From: Mortierella sp. BCC40632
Taxonomy: Eukaryota > Mortierellomycota > Mortierellomycetes > Mortierellales > Mortierellaceae
DNA length: 55,000 bases
Reading direction: 5' to 3'
NCBI GenBank assembly: GCA_011634665.1
Contig: WAEK01000020.1
Coordinates: 1 to 55,000, forward strand
Part shown: positions 24,594 through 35,462 of the stretch, piece after piece
Position numbering within the stretch: the first letter of the stretch is position 1
Layout of the letters: each line of letters begins with the position of its first letter
Notes under the pieces: model-generated
The model's database searches: none
Told to the model about the DNA's origin: nothing
Seen by the model: only the letters and a program-made list of their open reading frames with translations
Translations under genes and position numbers: made by a program

Positions 24594-25914
24594 TCCCTGT
24601 GACTTCTCCTACCTCTCATCCTGCTGTCAATTTTTCCACAAGCTCTCCAGACGCAGTTGCTCCCGGTGGTGGTGCGTCTGCGTTGGGTCGCAAGAGGGGC
24701 CGTCGGATCATCAATGATTCAGACTCTGATGGGTTTTCATCAAATGCTCCTGAATCGTCTTCGGCTGCTTTTTCCCGTCACTTGGCTAAGGAGGCCAGTC
24801 GTTTGGGGAAGCTTCGTAAGATTGATCCGGAACTTTGTGATGAGATTGTCCTCAATCAGTCTCGACTTTTCAAAGAGTATGAGTCTATTAAGGCTCTTCT
24901 TGCGAAAGTTCAGAGTGAAATTGATGGCATTCGCGATGGTCCCTCCTCTTCTGTTCCTTTTCATCCCCTTCCTCCCTCCGCCAAGTTTTCAGCCTTGGAG
25001 TTGAAGGTCTCCGAGTTGGCCAAAGATGTCTCAGCTTTGGCTACCCGTGTTGAGAACACTGAGTCTTCGCTTGAGAAAACTGTAGCCGTCATTGGCCGTC
25101 TGGATTCTCTTGCTGATAGACTTGAGGCAGCCACGACTGCGTCGTTGACTGCCTCTGCTGCGTTCCCTGCACTCCCTGCCTCGCCTATTCCCACTCGCCG
25201 ACTTCCTGAAAAAGCTGCTGCTCCCGCTTCCGCCGCCTCTCCTTCCACCTCTCCCAACACTTCCTCCCCTCGATCTTATGCTGATTCTCTTAGAGCAAAT
25301 CTCTCAGACGAACAGCGAAAGATCATCGACTCGCAAAGCCTTCCCCTCGTCCATTTCAAGCACGCCGTCGCCCTACTCCTCCCTCCACCTCTGTCACTCG
25401 TGTCTACTTTTTAGTGGCATTGAGTCTTGTCCCCTTAACTTAAGACAAAGTTCCGAGCTCTTCGTGTTCGTACCTCGGCTATTCATAACTTTGCTTTTTG
25501 TTGGTCGCTCCATTCTCGAGCTCCTTGTGGAATCTTCCTATAAGGATGGCTTGATCTCTACTCTCTCCGCCTTCTCCTTCCGCCATCTCCCTACCTACGA
25601 CCCATCCGTCCCTGGTGATGCAGCAGCCACCCCTGAAGTTCGCGCTCGAGTGAAGAAGGCTTATGGCGATCGTCTGACAAAAAGACGGTTGGCTCTACGA
25701 CCTTACCAGTTGTCCGCGAGTACTTTTGAATTTGCTCCGCGTTGGCAATCTGCCGGTCCCTGAAGACTTGCCCGACAAGACTGTTCCAGCTCCTCTCCCT
25801 GACTCGACTCCGGCTTCGGCTGATGCTGTTGATGAAGGTATGGACTGTGACCCTCCTGCCGTTCCCGATGCCGCTGCCGCCCCAGTTGCCGAAGACTCTG
25901 AGGAAGATCTTTAA
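24594..25914 (+). pseudogene. LINE copy C: 3' part of ORF1
   Basis: This continues the copy C ORF1 interrupted at 9952. It encodes the coiled coil (about 25000-25140) and the RRM-like segment, with frame breaks near 25330, 25420, 25440 and 25680 relative to copy B. The stop TAA (25912-25914) overlaps the ORF2 ATG at 25914, as in copy B. Confidence 0.88.
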
Positions 25915-28900
25915 TGAATAGTAAGTTTGTTCGTATTGCCTACCTCAACTGTCGCGGCCTTCCAGCCAAAGACTTTGAGCGTATTTGTTCTTTCATTCCT
26001 TCACAGTTCGACATCTTCATCTGCTCTGAGACTTGGTTCTTGGATCATTCCTTTTATTCTTCCCACCCACTCTTCCTTTGCTCCTCTCCCCTTCCTCCGG
26101 CCCCTGCAGCTGGTCACCGCCATGGTGGTCTTCTCTGCATTGTGTCCCCCTTGTTCGTCGCCACATATCCTTTTTCTGTTACGTCCCATTCCATTGATCT
26201 TTCCCTCCTTGGTTCCACCTTCCGTTCCCTCTATCTGCCACCTTCTCTTCCCATCGCCGACTTTGAATCTTTTTCATCCGCCACATCTCTTGTTCTACTT
26301 CTTCCCCTGGTCTTCCTGATGTTATTCTTGGCGACCTCAATGTGCGTCTCGACTCTTTGTCTGGTCGTGGTTCTCGTGGAGGCCCTTCAGATCGAGTTGA
26401 GTGTGTGTCGAGGGTCATGAGATCTGGTTGTTATTTCCTTAACCTCCCTTCTCCTGGCACCGCCAAGAATCATCACGCACTGGTCCGCTGCCGTCAAGAC
26501 TTCAGTTGGTCTTATGTTGATTCGTCTCCATATACCACGTCTGACCACAAGATGATGGACTGCGTCCTAGAGCTTCGTGCTCCTATGGATGTGTCCCCGA
26601 CTCAAGAGGCCCGCAGGTTCAACCTGAAATATCTCGTGCACGCCCGCGTTCGCTCAGACCTATGCAACAGCTTTGATGCTTGCGCTGAGGACTTTGCCGA
26701 TTACAGTAGTCAAGTTCTTCACCGCGTTGAGGAACTGTCTACGGCTGGTGGGCTTGATGTTATTTTTTTTGGTTGATCGCCAGCGCTTGGTCGACGACTT
26801 GGATGAATCTATTGTTAGTGCCATTCATGTTGCCGCCGAGGAGGTGTGTGGTTCGTATGTTCCGTCCGTGATGCGCGCTTCGGCTGATCGACTCTGGGAT
26901 GATATCTCAGATGCTCCTTCGTTGGCTGACGCTGTCCGTACTTTCAAACGAGCTTGCCGCACAAAGACTGTTACCCTGACGTCTCGAGATCCTTCGATCA
27001 CTCCTGCTGAGGATGCTGTGAACCACTTTTCTGGTGTATTTCGGCAGACTCGCGACGCGTTGCTTCCCCCTCCTGTCTCACCTTATCGTGGAGTCTCTTT
27101 CACAAATGAGATCCTGTGGTCTGACGACTTTGGTCTGACGACTTTGATTCGGTTTTGGAGAAAGTATCGAGCTCATGTTGCAGGGGGAGGGGATGGTGTT
27201 CATATTCGCCTTCTTCGAGCCCTTATTGGTTCTAGTCTTCCGTTTCGGACTATTGAGTTGTTCCGGTTGTGTTGTCTACTCGGTGTGACACCTGCCTCAT
27301 GGAACCGCTCGGTAATCTTCCCCATCCCCAAGGGTGAGGAGACAACTATCAACAAGTTCAGACCCATTTCACTTACTGTGATGATGCGTCGGTCCTTTTG
27401 AGAGGTTGTTGATTCGGTTCTTCGAACGCTCCCCAGCGTTCCGCTTGCATTCGACTCAGGCTGGCTTTCGACGTGGGTTCTCCACGTTGACGCACGCTCT
27501 GACGGCCCACGAAGCTGCCATTCTCGGTCACCGTTGTAGGGTGTTTTACGACTTTGCTCAGGCGTATGACACTGTCCCTGTCCCACTCTTGCTTTCCAAG
27601 CTCGAGTCCAGGGGTGCTTCGACCCAGATTCTAGCTTTGGTTGATTCCCTCTTCCTGGGGACTTCTTCCAAGATCGTGGTGAATGGGCGGCAGACGAGAT
27701 CGATAGACTTGACCCGTGGTCTTTTCCAAGGGTCTCTCTTGTCTCCTCTGCTGTTCGACGTCTTTATTGACGACCTTGCCTCCCTCTTGCATCAAGATAC
27801 AGTGCCAAATAGCTGCCTCCCGCGATCGCTTCTGTTTGCTGACGATATCACGGCCTCGTCCGAGTTTCCGTCTGACTTACAGGTTTCGACCAACAAGCTT
27901 GCTGCCTGGTCTCACGACAATGGCATGCAGTTGAATCTCTCCAAGTGTGGTGCTGTTGGCTTTGGCCCTCATGAACCCACTCCGATCATTCCTGGTCATG
28001 GAGAGATTCCCCGTGTTGACCGCTATACATATCTTGGATTCCCATTCGAGAAGTTAGGCATCAACTGGGAGGCTCACCTCGAGTCTACTGTTGCAAAGGC
28101 TACCTCGACTTTGGACATTTGTGTTCGTCGTGGAAGTCTTTTGGCCTGCTGGTCTTCGCCTTGCCTTTTATCGCACCTTTGTTCGTTCTCAAATGGACTA
28201 TGGTGCCGGCTTGGTCTATCGTTGGCTCATGAACTCGCCTGGTCGCAATGCTAGCACTCCGGCCCCGTTCCCCTTTGTCCACAAGAATGATACTTCGCGG
28301 TTCCAGTATCTCCTCCCGGTCCAGGCTGTACAAGATCGTGCACTTTGCTGGATCACAGAGCACAACATTGGACTTGTCGCCATGCACTCCATGCTGGCTA
28401 TTCCTGTTGTAACGCGTCGCTTTTCGGACTTGGCCTGTCTTTTGACTCGCCACTTCCAGAAAATGCACCACTCTAATCCTGCTGCACACATCCGTGGCCG
28501 CATTTGGTTCACTCGTCGTCGCCCTCACGATCGCATCTTGCCCCATGTCACTCGTCACCCGGATTATTCCCAGTGGTTGAGTGTCAAAAGAAGCATCGAG
28601 TCGTTTTATGCAGACGTTTGTTTTGGACCCATTGCCGCCTGGATTGACCCATGAGAGTACAGGGTACCCTCTCCGGTTATTCCTGAGGAACAAGTTTTAT
28701 GCAGACGTTGGTTCTCTGAATCTTGTCATGCCCCGCCAGTTTGTCCCAGAGATGCGAAAGCGACTTAGTGGCAGTTGCTACTTTGTCTTTTTAAATTCTC
28801 TTCGTCTCCGCAAGAATGCTATCGCTTGGAGTCTGAATCACTTTGCTGCTGGCTCAGATTGCTCCAAGTGTAAGCAGAGATTCTCTCGTCGCCATGTCAA

Positions 28901-28926
28901 GGAGTGCTTCGACGCTGACCTCTGTG
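25914..28926 (+). pseudogene. LINE copy C: ORF2, 3'-truncated
   Basis: ORF2 begins MNSKFVRIAYLNCRGLPAKD, with the APE start preserved better than in copy B. The endonuclease, RT palm (FADD near 27836) and the start of the zinc knuckle can be followed to 28926. There the match to copies A and B ends abruptly and a GATGG-type minisatellite begins. Frame breaks include changes near 26145, an expanded T run near 26763, an extra T at 27396 and an extra T near 28140. A short patchwork insertion lies near 28596-28625. The Cys of CSKC is followed by Lys where B has Glu. Confidence 0.88.
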
Positions 28927-29632
28927 CGGGGTGGAGTTGATGGGTGATGGTGAGATGGGTGATGGCGAGGTGGGTGATGGCGAGGTGGAGCTGATGGCAA
29001 GGTGGGTGATGGCGGGGTGGAGTTGATGGGTGATGGTGAGATGGGTGATGGCGAGGTGGGTCACTGGTAGGCTTTCTTATTGAACGAAAAGCTGGCCATC
29101 CTGTTCAATATTTTATTCAATGGGCAGAAATTTTTGCGTTCAAGTAGCGTTCAAAACGAAATTCTGGATGGGTGGTGATGAGGTGGAGCTCTAGCCGAAT
29201 GGGTGATGACGAGATGGGTAATGACAAGATGGAGCTACTAGGTGGTGGTGAGATGGAGCTGCTGCTGGGTAATGGTGAGGTGGAGCTGATGACTGATGGC
29301 GAGATGGGTGATGGCGAGGTAGGTGTAGGCTTGCTCGTTGAACGCAAAGTTGGCTATTCAATTCAATATTTATTCAATGGGCAGAAATTTTTGCGTTCAA
29401 GTAGCGTTCAAAACGAAATTCTGGATGGGTGATGATGACGAGGTGGAGCTCTAGCTGAATGGGTGATGACGATGGGTAATGACGAGATGGAGCTACTGGG
29501 TGGTGGTGAGATGGAGCTGCTGGGTAATGGTGAGGTGGAGTTGATGGGTAATGGCGAGGTGTGAACGGGGTGAGCTGATGGGTGATGATGGCAAGGTAGG
29601 TGATGATGAGGTGGTGCCAAATGTTAGGGTAA
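28927..29632. repeat. GATGGGTGATGG-type minisatellite with ~257-bp higher-order unit
   Basis: Irregular units related to GGTGATGGCGAGGTGGAGCT run through the block. A non-repetitive insert of about 100 bp (TTGAACG...TTCAATATT...GGGCAGAAATTTTTGCG...GTAGCGTTC) occurs at about 29070-29170 and again at about 29327-29427, so the array has a higher-order period of about 257 bp. It truncates LINE copy C. ORFs of Met-Gly-Asp-Glu type here are repeat translations. Confidence 0.8.
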
Positions 29633-29835
29633 GTGGGCTTATTTCGCCTGCAAAACGAGCCTTAGCCAGCGAAATAAGCCTTAGCAGGTCAAATAAGCCT
29701 TAGCAGGTCAAATAAGCCTTAGCAGGTCAAATAAGCCTTAGCCAGCGAAATAAGCCTTAGCTGGTCAAGTAAGCCTTAGCCGATCAAGTAAGCCTTAGCC
29801 GGCGAAATAAGCCTTAGCGGCAGCGATTCAAGCCT
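29633..29835. repeat. ~20-bp tandem repeat (AAATAAGCCTTAGCNGGTC)
   Basis: About nine contiguous units share AATAAGCCTTAGC or AAGTAAGCCTTAGC followed by a variable spacer of four to six bases (AGGTC, CAGCG, TGGTC, CGATC, CGGCG). It directly follows the GATGG array. A single TTAGGGT occurs at its left edge. Confidence 0.85.
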
Positions 29836-29992
29836 TGTCTGTACGCCTGCCTTCGGAATCGACCACATCAGAGGTGACCATGATAAACCAAGTCAAAAAA
29901 AAAAAAAAAACTCTCAGGCCTTGCTGATCCATGTCTTTTTCTCTTTGAGCCAAAAAGGATGATCCCAACCTCCACCACACACATACACACTC

Positions 29993-30038
<46 letters not shown>

Positions 30039-30596
30039 ACAGCACAGGGTATTCCCATGTGGTCCCCCACCATAGTACTGACCCTGCCATCAGGAGTTTA
30101 TCTGCGCAGATCGAACGGGATGCGGAGCTTTCTCCTGTGTATGGCCGTAATTCAGAAATATAGATGTTTTGTCTTTACTTGTAGCCAAACTCTGGAAAAA
30201 GGCTTGCCTCGTATCCAGAACCCACACCCTCTCTCTCTCCAGTCTGAGTCTTCGCTCGGTCTTGGTCAAGGAAGATTGATGATAGGGTTTTCCTACTTGA
30301 CCCAGTTAGCAGCCTCCTACCCCCTTCCTCTTCTGATACCCTCCTCTTCTCTTCCCCTCTTCCACATCTGGTGCCCTCCTCTCTCATCCATCTGATGCCT
30401 TCCACTCCTCCACTCCCCTCCTCCTCCTCCTCCTCCTCCCTCCCCTCCTCCCTCCCCCCCCCCCCCTTTCTCCCTACATTACTCTGCAACTTTTTTTTTT
30501 CCTTTACAAAGACAATGATCTCTCTCTCTGATCTTCACGCAGCAAGCTAATCATCAGAAAGGATAAAAGAAGAAGAAGAATGGTATGTCGAAACAT
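29836..30596. other. Non-coding, A runs and CT-rich DNA, left flank of 28S fragment 1
   Basis: A runs lie at about 29895-29910 and 29999-30037. CT-rich sequence covers 30320-30480. From about 30500 the sequence aligns loosely with 42400-42526, and its last about 60 bp (AGAAAGGATAAAAGAAGAAG and onward) match that copy almost exactly. This last part would be the start of the spacer downstream of 28S. Confidence 0.6.
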
Positions 30597-30992
30597 ACAA
30601 ATCTGTAGAACAATGGGCTTAATCTCAGCAGCTCGTAGCAACAAGGCTACTCGACTGCTTACAATACCCTGTTCAATTAAAGTCGTCTGCAATGGATTTA
30701 TCTCTTCCAATATTTTGTTTTAAAAGTAGGTGCCTCACACAGCCTTTCCGCCATGCAAGACCTCCCCACGTAGTATGACTCAGGGCCCGAAGACCTATTC
30801 GTATTCAACTAGATATCGGAAAAGGCGGTAATCGTCGCGTTCTAGCACGGATTCTGACTTAGAGGCGTTCAGCCATAATCCAACGGATGATAGCTTCGGG
30901 TCATTGCCTGCTCAGGCAGACCCAAATACCAATTATCCGAATGAAGTGTTCCTCTCGTACTAACTTCAATTACTATTGCAACAACACTTCAT

Positions 30993-31047
<55 letters not shown>

Positions 31048-31091
31048 ATTAGTGGGTGAACAATCCAACGCTTACTGAATTCTGCTTCAGT

Positions 31092-31127
<36 letters not shown>

Positions 31128-31165
31128 AACGTCGCTATGAACGCTTGGCTGCCACAAGCCAGTTA
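30597..31165 (-). rRNA. 28S rRNA fragment 1 (3'-terminal 569 bp)
   Basis: Read on the minus strand this is the 3' end of large-subunit rRNA, ending ...CTACAGATTTGT at 30597. It includes the sarcin-ricin loop region (AGTACGAGAGGAAC near 30950-30965) and the TAACTGGCTTGTGGCAGCC segment at its 5' edge (31165). The rest of 28S, 5.8S and 18S is absent, so this is a dispersed fragment and not a functional rDNA unit. It differs from fragment 2 by one base that I can see (near 31053). Confidence 0.93.
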
Positions 31166-31815
31166 ATACTACTCTTTAATAATCTTTCTCCTACATATTT
31201 CAAAAACTTACTGGACAACTCTGGACAGACTTGATCGGAAAAGCGTGAATCTCAAGTGAATCTTGGCAGGGTTTATATAGATACCAGAAAGTGCTGCGCG
31301 TTACTCACATTTACTGCGCAATATTGTCGGATTATCTCAATCGGAGCATTTATCTCGCGCCACTGGAGCATATGACCAGCGCCACCTCCAGATATTACTC
31401 CGATTGCCGCAGCACCAACCGCCAACAAGTATAAAAGGAGGGCAAAAACTATCAAGAAACTGCACTAACCTCTCGTCCTCTCCTCTAATTTTCGAATAAT
31501 AAATTTAGATCCGAAGCAATTTTCCTCCTTGATGCAGCCAACTACACTAGATATCACCAACTCAATAAACATAGCAAAAGCAAGGATCGAAGGATAAAAT
31601 ACTTCCATGCTGTCGTTGATCTCCTCTGACCTGAACTAACTCTCACTAACATTATACTAACGCGACTAACATTGTACTAACACTGTACTGACGCTGTACT
31701 AACACCCTTCACCCTGTCGTTGCACTCTTTTATTACTGTCACTACTGCATTATCGCTATTCTCCCTCGGCGCCGTCGCTCCTCTCCCTTGTATTCTCTAT
31801 CCTCTCACGCTGTTC
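31166..31815 (+). other. 28S-linked flank 1, conserved with 43096-43790
   Basis: From the exact 28S break point this sequence aligns with the flank of fragment 2, but with clear divergence (substitutions and small indels throughout), unlike the near-identical 28S parts. Shared landmarks are ACTCTTTAATAAT, GATCGGAAAAG, TATAAAAGGAGG, AAGAAACTGCACTAACCTCT, TTGATGCAGCCAACT and a series of ACTAAC words. No ORF of note is present. Confidence 0.7.
31430..31465 (+). promoter_or_regulatory. TATA-box-like promoter in 28S-linked flank 1
   Basis: TATAAAAG at 31430-31437 is conserved with the second copy (43355) and is followed about 25-30 bp later by the conserved GCACTAACCTCT. That spacing fits a Pol II TATA and start region directed rightward. 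No transcript evidence is available. Confidence 0.4.
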
Positions 31816-31824
31816 TAACTAGTG

Positions 31825-31957
31825 TTCTTCAACTCAACTCACCAACTCACCAACTCAACTCAACTCAACTCATATTTTGAGTTGAGTTGAGTTGAGTTCA
31901 AACTTTTCAACTCATGAGTTGAGTTGAGTTGGGTTGAGTTGTATGAGTCGAAATGGT
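31825..31957. repeat. (CAACT)n/(AGTTG)n inverted pentanucleotide repeat
   Basis: A stretch of CAACT units (about 31829-31872) is followed after CATATTTT by GAGTT units (about 31880-31900), and again by AACTCATGAGTT and more GAGTT units. The arms can pair into a long hairpin or cruciform. No coding capacity is seen. Confidence 0.8.
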
Positions 31958-32096
31958 TTACAGGGCCGTAGATGCCCTGCAGAGAGCATTATATTGTGGG
32001 CAGGTGTAGCAGCAAGATCCGTGTGCAATGGTGTCCTAGAGGATAGAGGGTAATTGCATTAGGCTATGGGTTTTTTTTGTTTTTTTTGGATTCATA

Positions 32097-33729
32097 CAGT
32101 TGGCGCCAAAATGGTTTCAATGTTTTCAGAAATTTCGCTTTTTCTAATTTTCTCGTTTATTCTTTCTTTCTCTTTCATATTCAATTCTAATAGAAAGGAA
32201 AGTCTTATCAATGGTGGACCCGAGAAATAAGAAAGCGGGCCTTTATCACTTCACATGAGCGAGCTATGCCGCCTCCAATGTTGTCGTCTCATAGAAACCA
32301 TTTTGCCACTAGTCCGGGAAAATTCTTCAATACCTCGTATTCCCCCCTTTCGCTTTCAACACGGCCTCTACTCTTCGTGGCATCGACTCATAGAGCTTGT
32401 CAATCATATCCTGTGGTATCAGCTCCCATTCCTCCAGCACCATATCCCACAATTCATGAACACTCGTAGGCCGCTTCTCTCGTTGACCAATCTGAACCTT
32501 CAGCTTGTCCCAAACATGCTCGATTGGATTTAAAATCTGCTGATTGTGCAGGCCATCGAAGAACCTCAATATCCTGATCCTCCAGGTACTTGGTTGTTGC
32601 TTTGGCTTTGTGTTTGGGGTCGTTGTCGTGCTGAAAAATGAAGTCATTTTTTCCGAGATCATAATACTCGAGACTTTCTTTCAATGTTGTGTCGAGAATA
32701 TTGATGTAATCCTCCTTTTTCATAGTTCCTTCATAGATCTGACAGCCATAGCCAAGTCCCTTGGACGTCATACAGCCCCAGAACATCAAGGATCCACCTC
32801 CATGCTTGACAGTAGGTTGAAGATGAAATGGTTGAACCGGATCGCCTGGCTTAGCCCAGTAATATTGTATCCCGTCCGAGTTCCAGATGTTTATCTTTGT
32901 TTCATCTGAGAATACCACTCGCTTCCAGTCATCGATGGTCCAATTTTTATGACCTCTTGCCCACTCCAACCGCGCTTGCTTTTTGTGTCGCTTACTAAGG
33001 AAAGGCTTTTTGACTTTTTTTTCTTCGCTTGAAAGCCGATCTCCCTGAGGTTGCGAAGGACTGATCTGTACGAGATAACTGTCCCTTCACCATTGAGGCT
33101 CTTGTGGACCTGCTTGCCAGTCTTCAACATGCCGGAAAGTAACTTTCTGTTGAGATCATTCTTGGAGCGAGCCGAGAGAATTCTTGGTCTTCCTGTTGGT
33201 TGCCTTTGTAGAGTAGGTAAATGCTTGGTTCGGATCCTTGAAACAGAAGCAGGGCTGACTGATAATCGTCTAGCGACATTCTTGACGGAGTAGCCTGCTT
33301 TTAGCTGGCTTATGATAGAGTTTTGAGTGTCTTCTTTTTTTTTTTTTCATGATGGAGGAATATCGACCATTTTCGAGCGATTGCACCCGTATTTTATATC
33401 AAACTTGTCAAGATCTATTCATCTTCTTTTAATCTCTCTGACTGACTGTAGATATAAGACAAACGATTGTGAAAAAAGAGATGAAATAGCAATAAATATA
33501 AATGGCGTGCCCAAGTGGCGAAATGGTTCCAATATCTAGCTTCAACAATTTACCTCATAGCACGCCTTTCTGACAACATATTGAAAATCTGTTTACACTG
33601 TCGTGAACAAGGCATTCTGGGTATTGTTTTCAATCTAAGCAACAAGGTGCATTTACATATTCTCGATGGGTAGAAAATTGCTAAAATATGAAAAATTGAG
33701 AATTATTGAAACCATTTTGGCGCCCACTG
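32097..33729 (-). mobile_element. Tc1/mariner element, copy 3, truncating a JmjC-like gene
   Basis: The 1633-bp element has the same terminal repeats as copies 1 and 2. TA target copies are at 32095-32096 and 33730-33731. Its right end abuts the coding sequence of the JmjC-like gene. The left flank does not continue that gene in any evident way, so either the target was already truncated or an intron begins there. Confidence 0.93.
32327..33350 (-). pseudogene. Tc1 transposase copy 3, frameshifted
   Basis: This is the same DD34E transposase as the other copies. The start ATG is at 33350, followed by a changed A run that shifts frame. Further changes are a three-base T expansion near 32982, a longer A run near 33015 and an extra A near 32533 just before the catalytic Glu segment. 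The Asp-containing part is open at 32454-32969. Confidence 0.85.
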
Positions 33730-33731
33730 TA

Positions 33732-34417
33732 TCAATAGTCAAGTTGAGTCACGAACCATGTTCCGTTTGGCCCAACATATAGTAAAAGACTTTCTGGCGC
33801 AAATTCTCCTAAAAAGGCGTCTGAAGATTGGGTTGGCTGTGAGTTTGTCAGCCAGATGTAGCCCACTGAATAAAGATACGCATGGAACTTACTGAGGTCG
33901 TTGGTGCGATTGTATCCTAAGGTCTCTGGTACAATGTCAGTCATTAACTTGTCTCTCCACTCTTTTGGGCAAGGTAAATCTTTGGCATATACAAGCTGGC
34001 TGTTCGTCTTGGCTGACGATGGGGGAGGCTCCAGTATTTGGCTGACATAGTCTCTCATTCTCAAAGCAACTTTCTCTCCCTCCTCTTGGTTCCAACACTC
34101 GATCTCTATAGTAATCGGGGCAAATGCCAAGTCAGGATGTGGCTTATATCGTTTTAGAAGGAGGGTCTGGTATTTTATTTACCTTGATCTCCACATAATG
34201 TCTTCAATCGTTGGAGAGAGAACAGGTCGTTGTCCCAGTTGGTTGATTTAGAGAGACCTCGAGAAAGCACAGGGGTGTTGAGATGCACTTGAGACTCGAG
34301 AGCTGTGATGTCGTCTTCAAATGATAAGATTTGGATAGGCTGAAATGGGAATCCTCTCTCCATGATTTTCTCATAGGAAAGCGCAGAGAGGTCTAATGTG
34401 CTTTGTCTCTCTGTCAT
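33732..34417 (-). pseudogene. JmjC-domain-like gene, 3 exons visible, truncated by Tc1
   Basis: The spliced model is exon 1 34417-34183, exon 2 34105-33893, exon 3 33820-33732. Both introns have GT-AG ends and keep frame (GTAAAT...ATAG and a 72-bp GTAAGT...TTCAG). The product has a TPVLSRGL segment, then ECWNQEEG, AKDLPCPKEWRDKLM and LLLYVGPNGTW, the order seen at the start of cupin-fold JmjC hydroxylase/demethylase domains. The metal-binding His-x-Asp region would lie right where the Tc1 element cuts the gene, and the last residues read TQLDY with Gln at the place His would be expected. An in-frame upstream start at 34585 is possible. The family call is from motif memory. Confidence 0.55.
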
Positions 34418-34589
34418 GTTGAAAGCAAATCGTTGAGGTACAGTGGGATTCAAAGAGGAGGAAAGTTTTTGCAGGGGTACTCCCAGATCTATGAGTGATG
34501 ATGACTGATGCATGAAACGACGTGAAGTGGGTTTGGCCACGCGTTTATACCATGAGAAAATTAAGTGCCACGCCGTTCTTGGCATCGCT

Positions 34590-35462
34590 GATGCATCCCA
34601 GAATACTAAATTTAGAATGTCCCCGAGTCAGAGTCGAAAAAAACTTAGACTCACATCATTTGTGGCTTCTTCGATGCATCCCGAAGAGACCCTGCCACCG
34701 CACACTCTTGTCCCTGCTACCGTATATCTCTCTCCCTGCCACCGTATATCTCTCTCCCTGCTATTGTGCACACCTCTCCCTGGTACCGCAACTACCAGCG
34801 TGCACTCTCTTCGGGCTACCGTACACCTTTGTCCCTGGCACTGGATTCCCACTTCCTGCCACCGTACATCTCTCTCCCTGCCACCGCACACTCCTGTCCC
34901 TGCTACATCTCTCTCCCTGCCACCGCGCATCCTGTCCCTCTGCTGTTGCGTTCTCTCCCCTGCTGATTTGTGCCACCCTCTCCCTGGTACCGTTCCTGTG
35001 CGCGCCTCTCTCTCTGTCTCGCGTTTCTGCTCCTCCTCCTTGCCCTCTCTCTTGCTCACTCTCTCTCACTTTCTCGCGTTTCTGTGCTCCTCCTCCTACT
35101 CCCTGCCCTCTCTCTTGCATTCTCTTACTCTCGTCTCTCACTCTCTTGTTTGTCTCTGTGCGCCTTCCTCTGCTGACCTGACTATCTCTCATTCGCTTTC
35201 CTTGCAGGCATTGTATGTTGACAGGACAACGTGCTGATGTTAGAGAACTCGTCCCTCCATTGTTTTTCTCCATTTGGCTATCCAAACATGAGTTTGTGCA
35301 TGACCTTTTACTCCGCATTAATGATCATTCCTCAGTGCCTTTCTCTCCATCCTCAGTTCTCTCTATTTCCTCGGTGCCTCTCTCTCTCCCTCTCCCCCCT
35401 TTTTTTTATTCCTTGGTGCCTCTCTCTCTGTCCACCTGAGCATCTTATGCATTGATCAAGTC
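34590..35462. repeat. Imperfect CT-rich minisatellite (CCCTGCCACCGTATATCTCTCT type) and leader of zinc-finger gene
   Basis: From about 34690 to 34990 irregular units of CCCTGCYACCG followed by TATATCTCTCT, CACACTCYTGT or CACCTTTGT recur. A related block is at 38240-38420, sharing ACTCTCTTCGGGCTACCG and CACCTTTGTCCCTG. CTCTCT-rich DNA continues to about 35200 and resembles 47900-47980. Short ORFs in it are repeat translations. Confidence 0.7.

Noticed and set aside
29640..29830. Regular ~20-bp repeats that might be taken for a CRISPR array
   Set aside because: Units are contiguous with only 4-6 variable bases between, no spacers of 25 bp or more, no cas genes, and the window is eukaryotic. 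It is a minisatellite.
30504..30710. Minus-strand ORF (68 codons) repeated at 42440-42640
   Set aside because: It is read through the 3' end of the 28S rRNA fragment; identity between copies reflects rRNA, not coding conservation.
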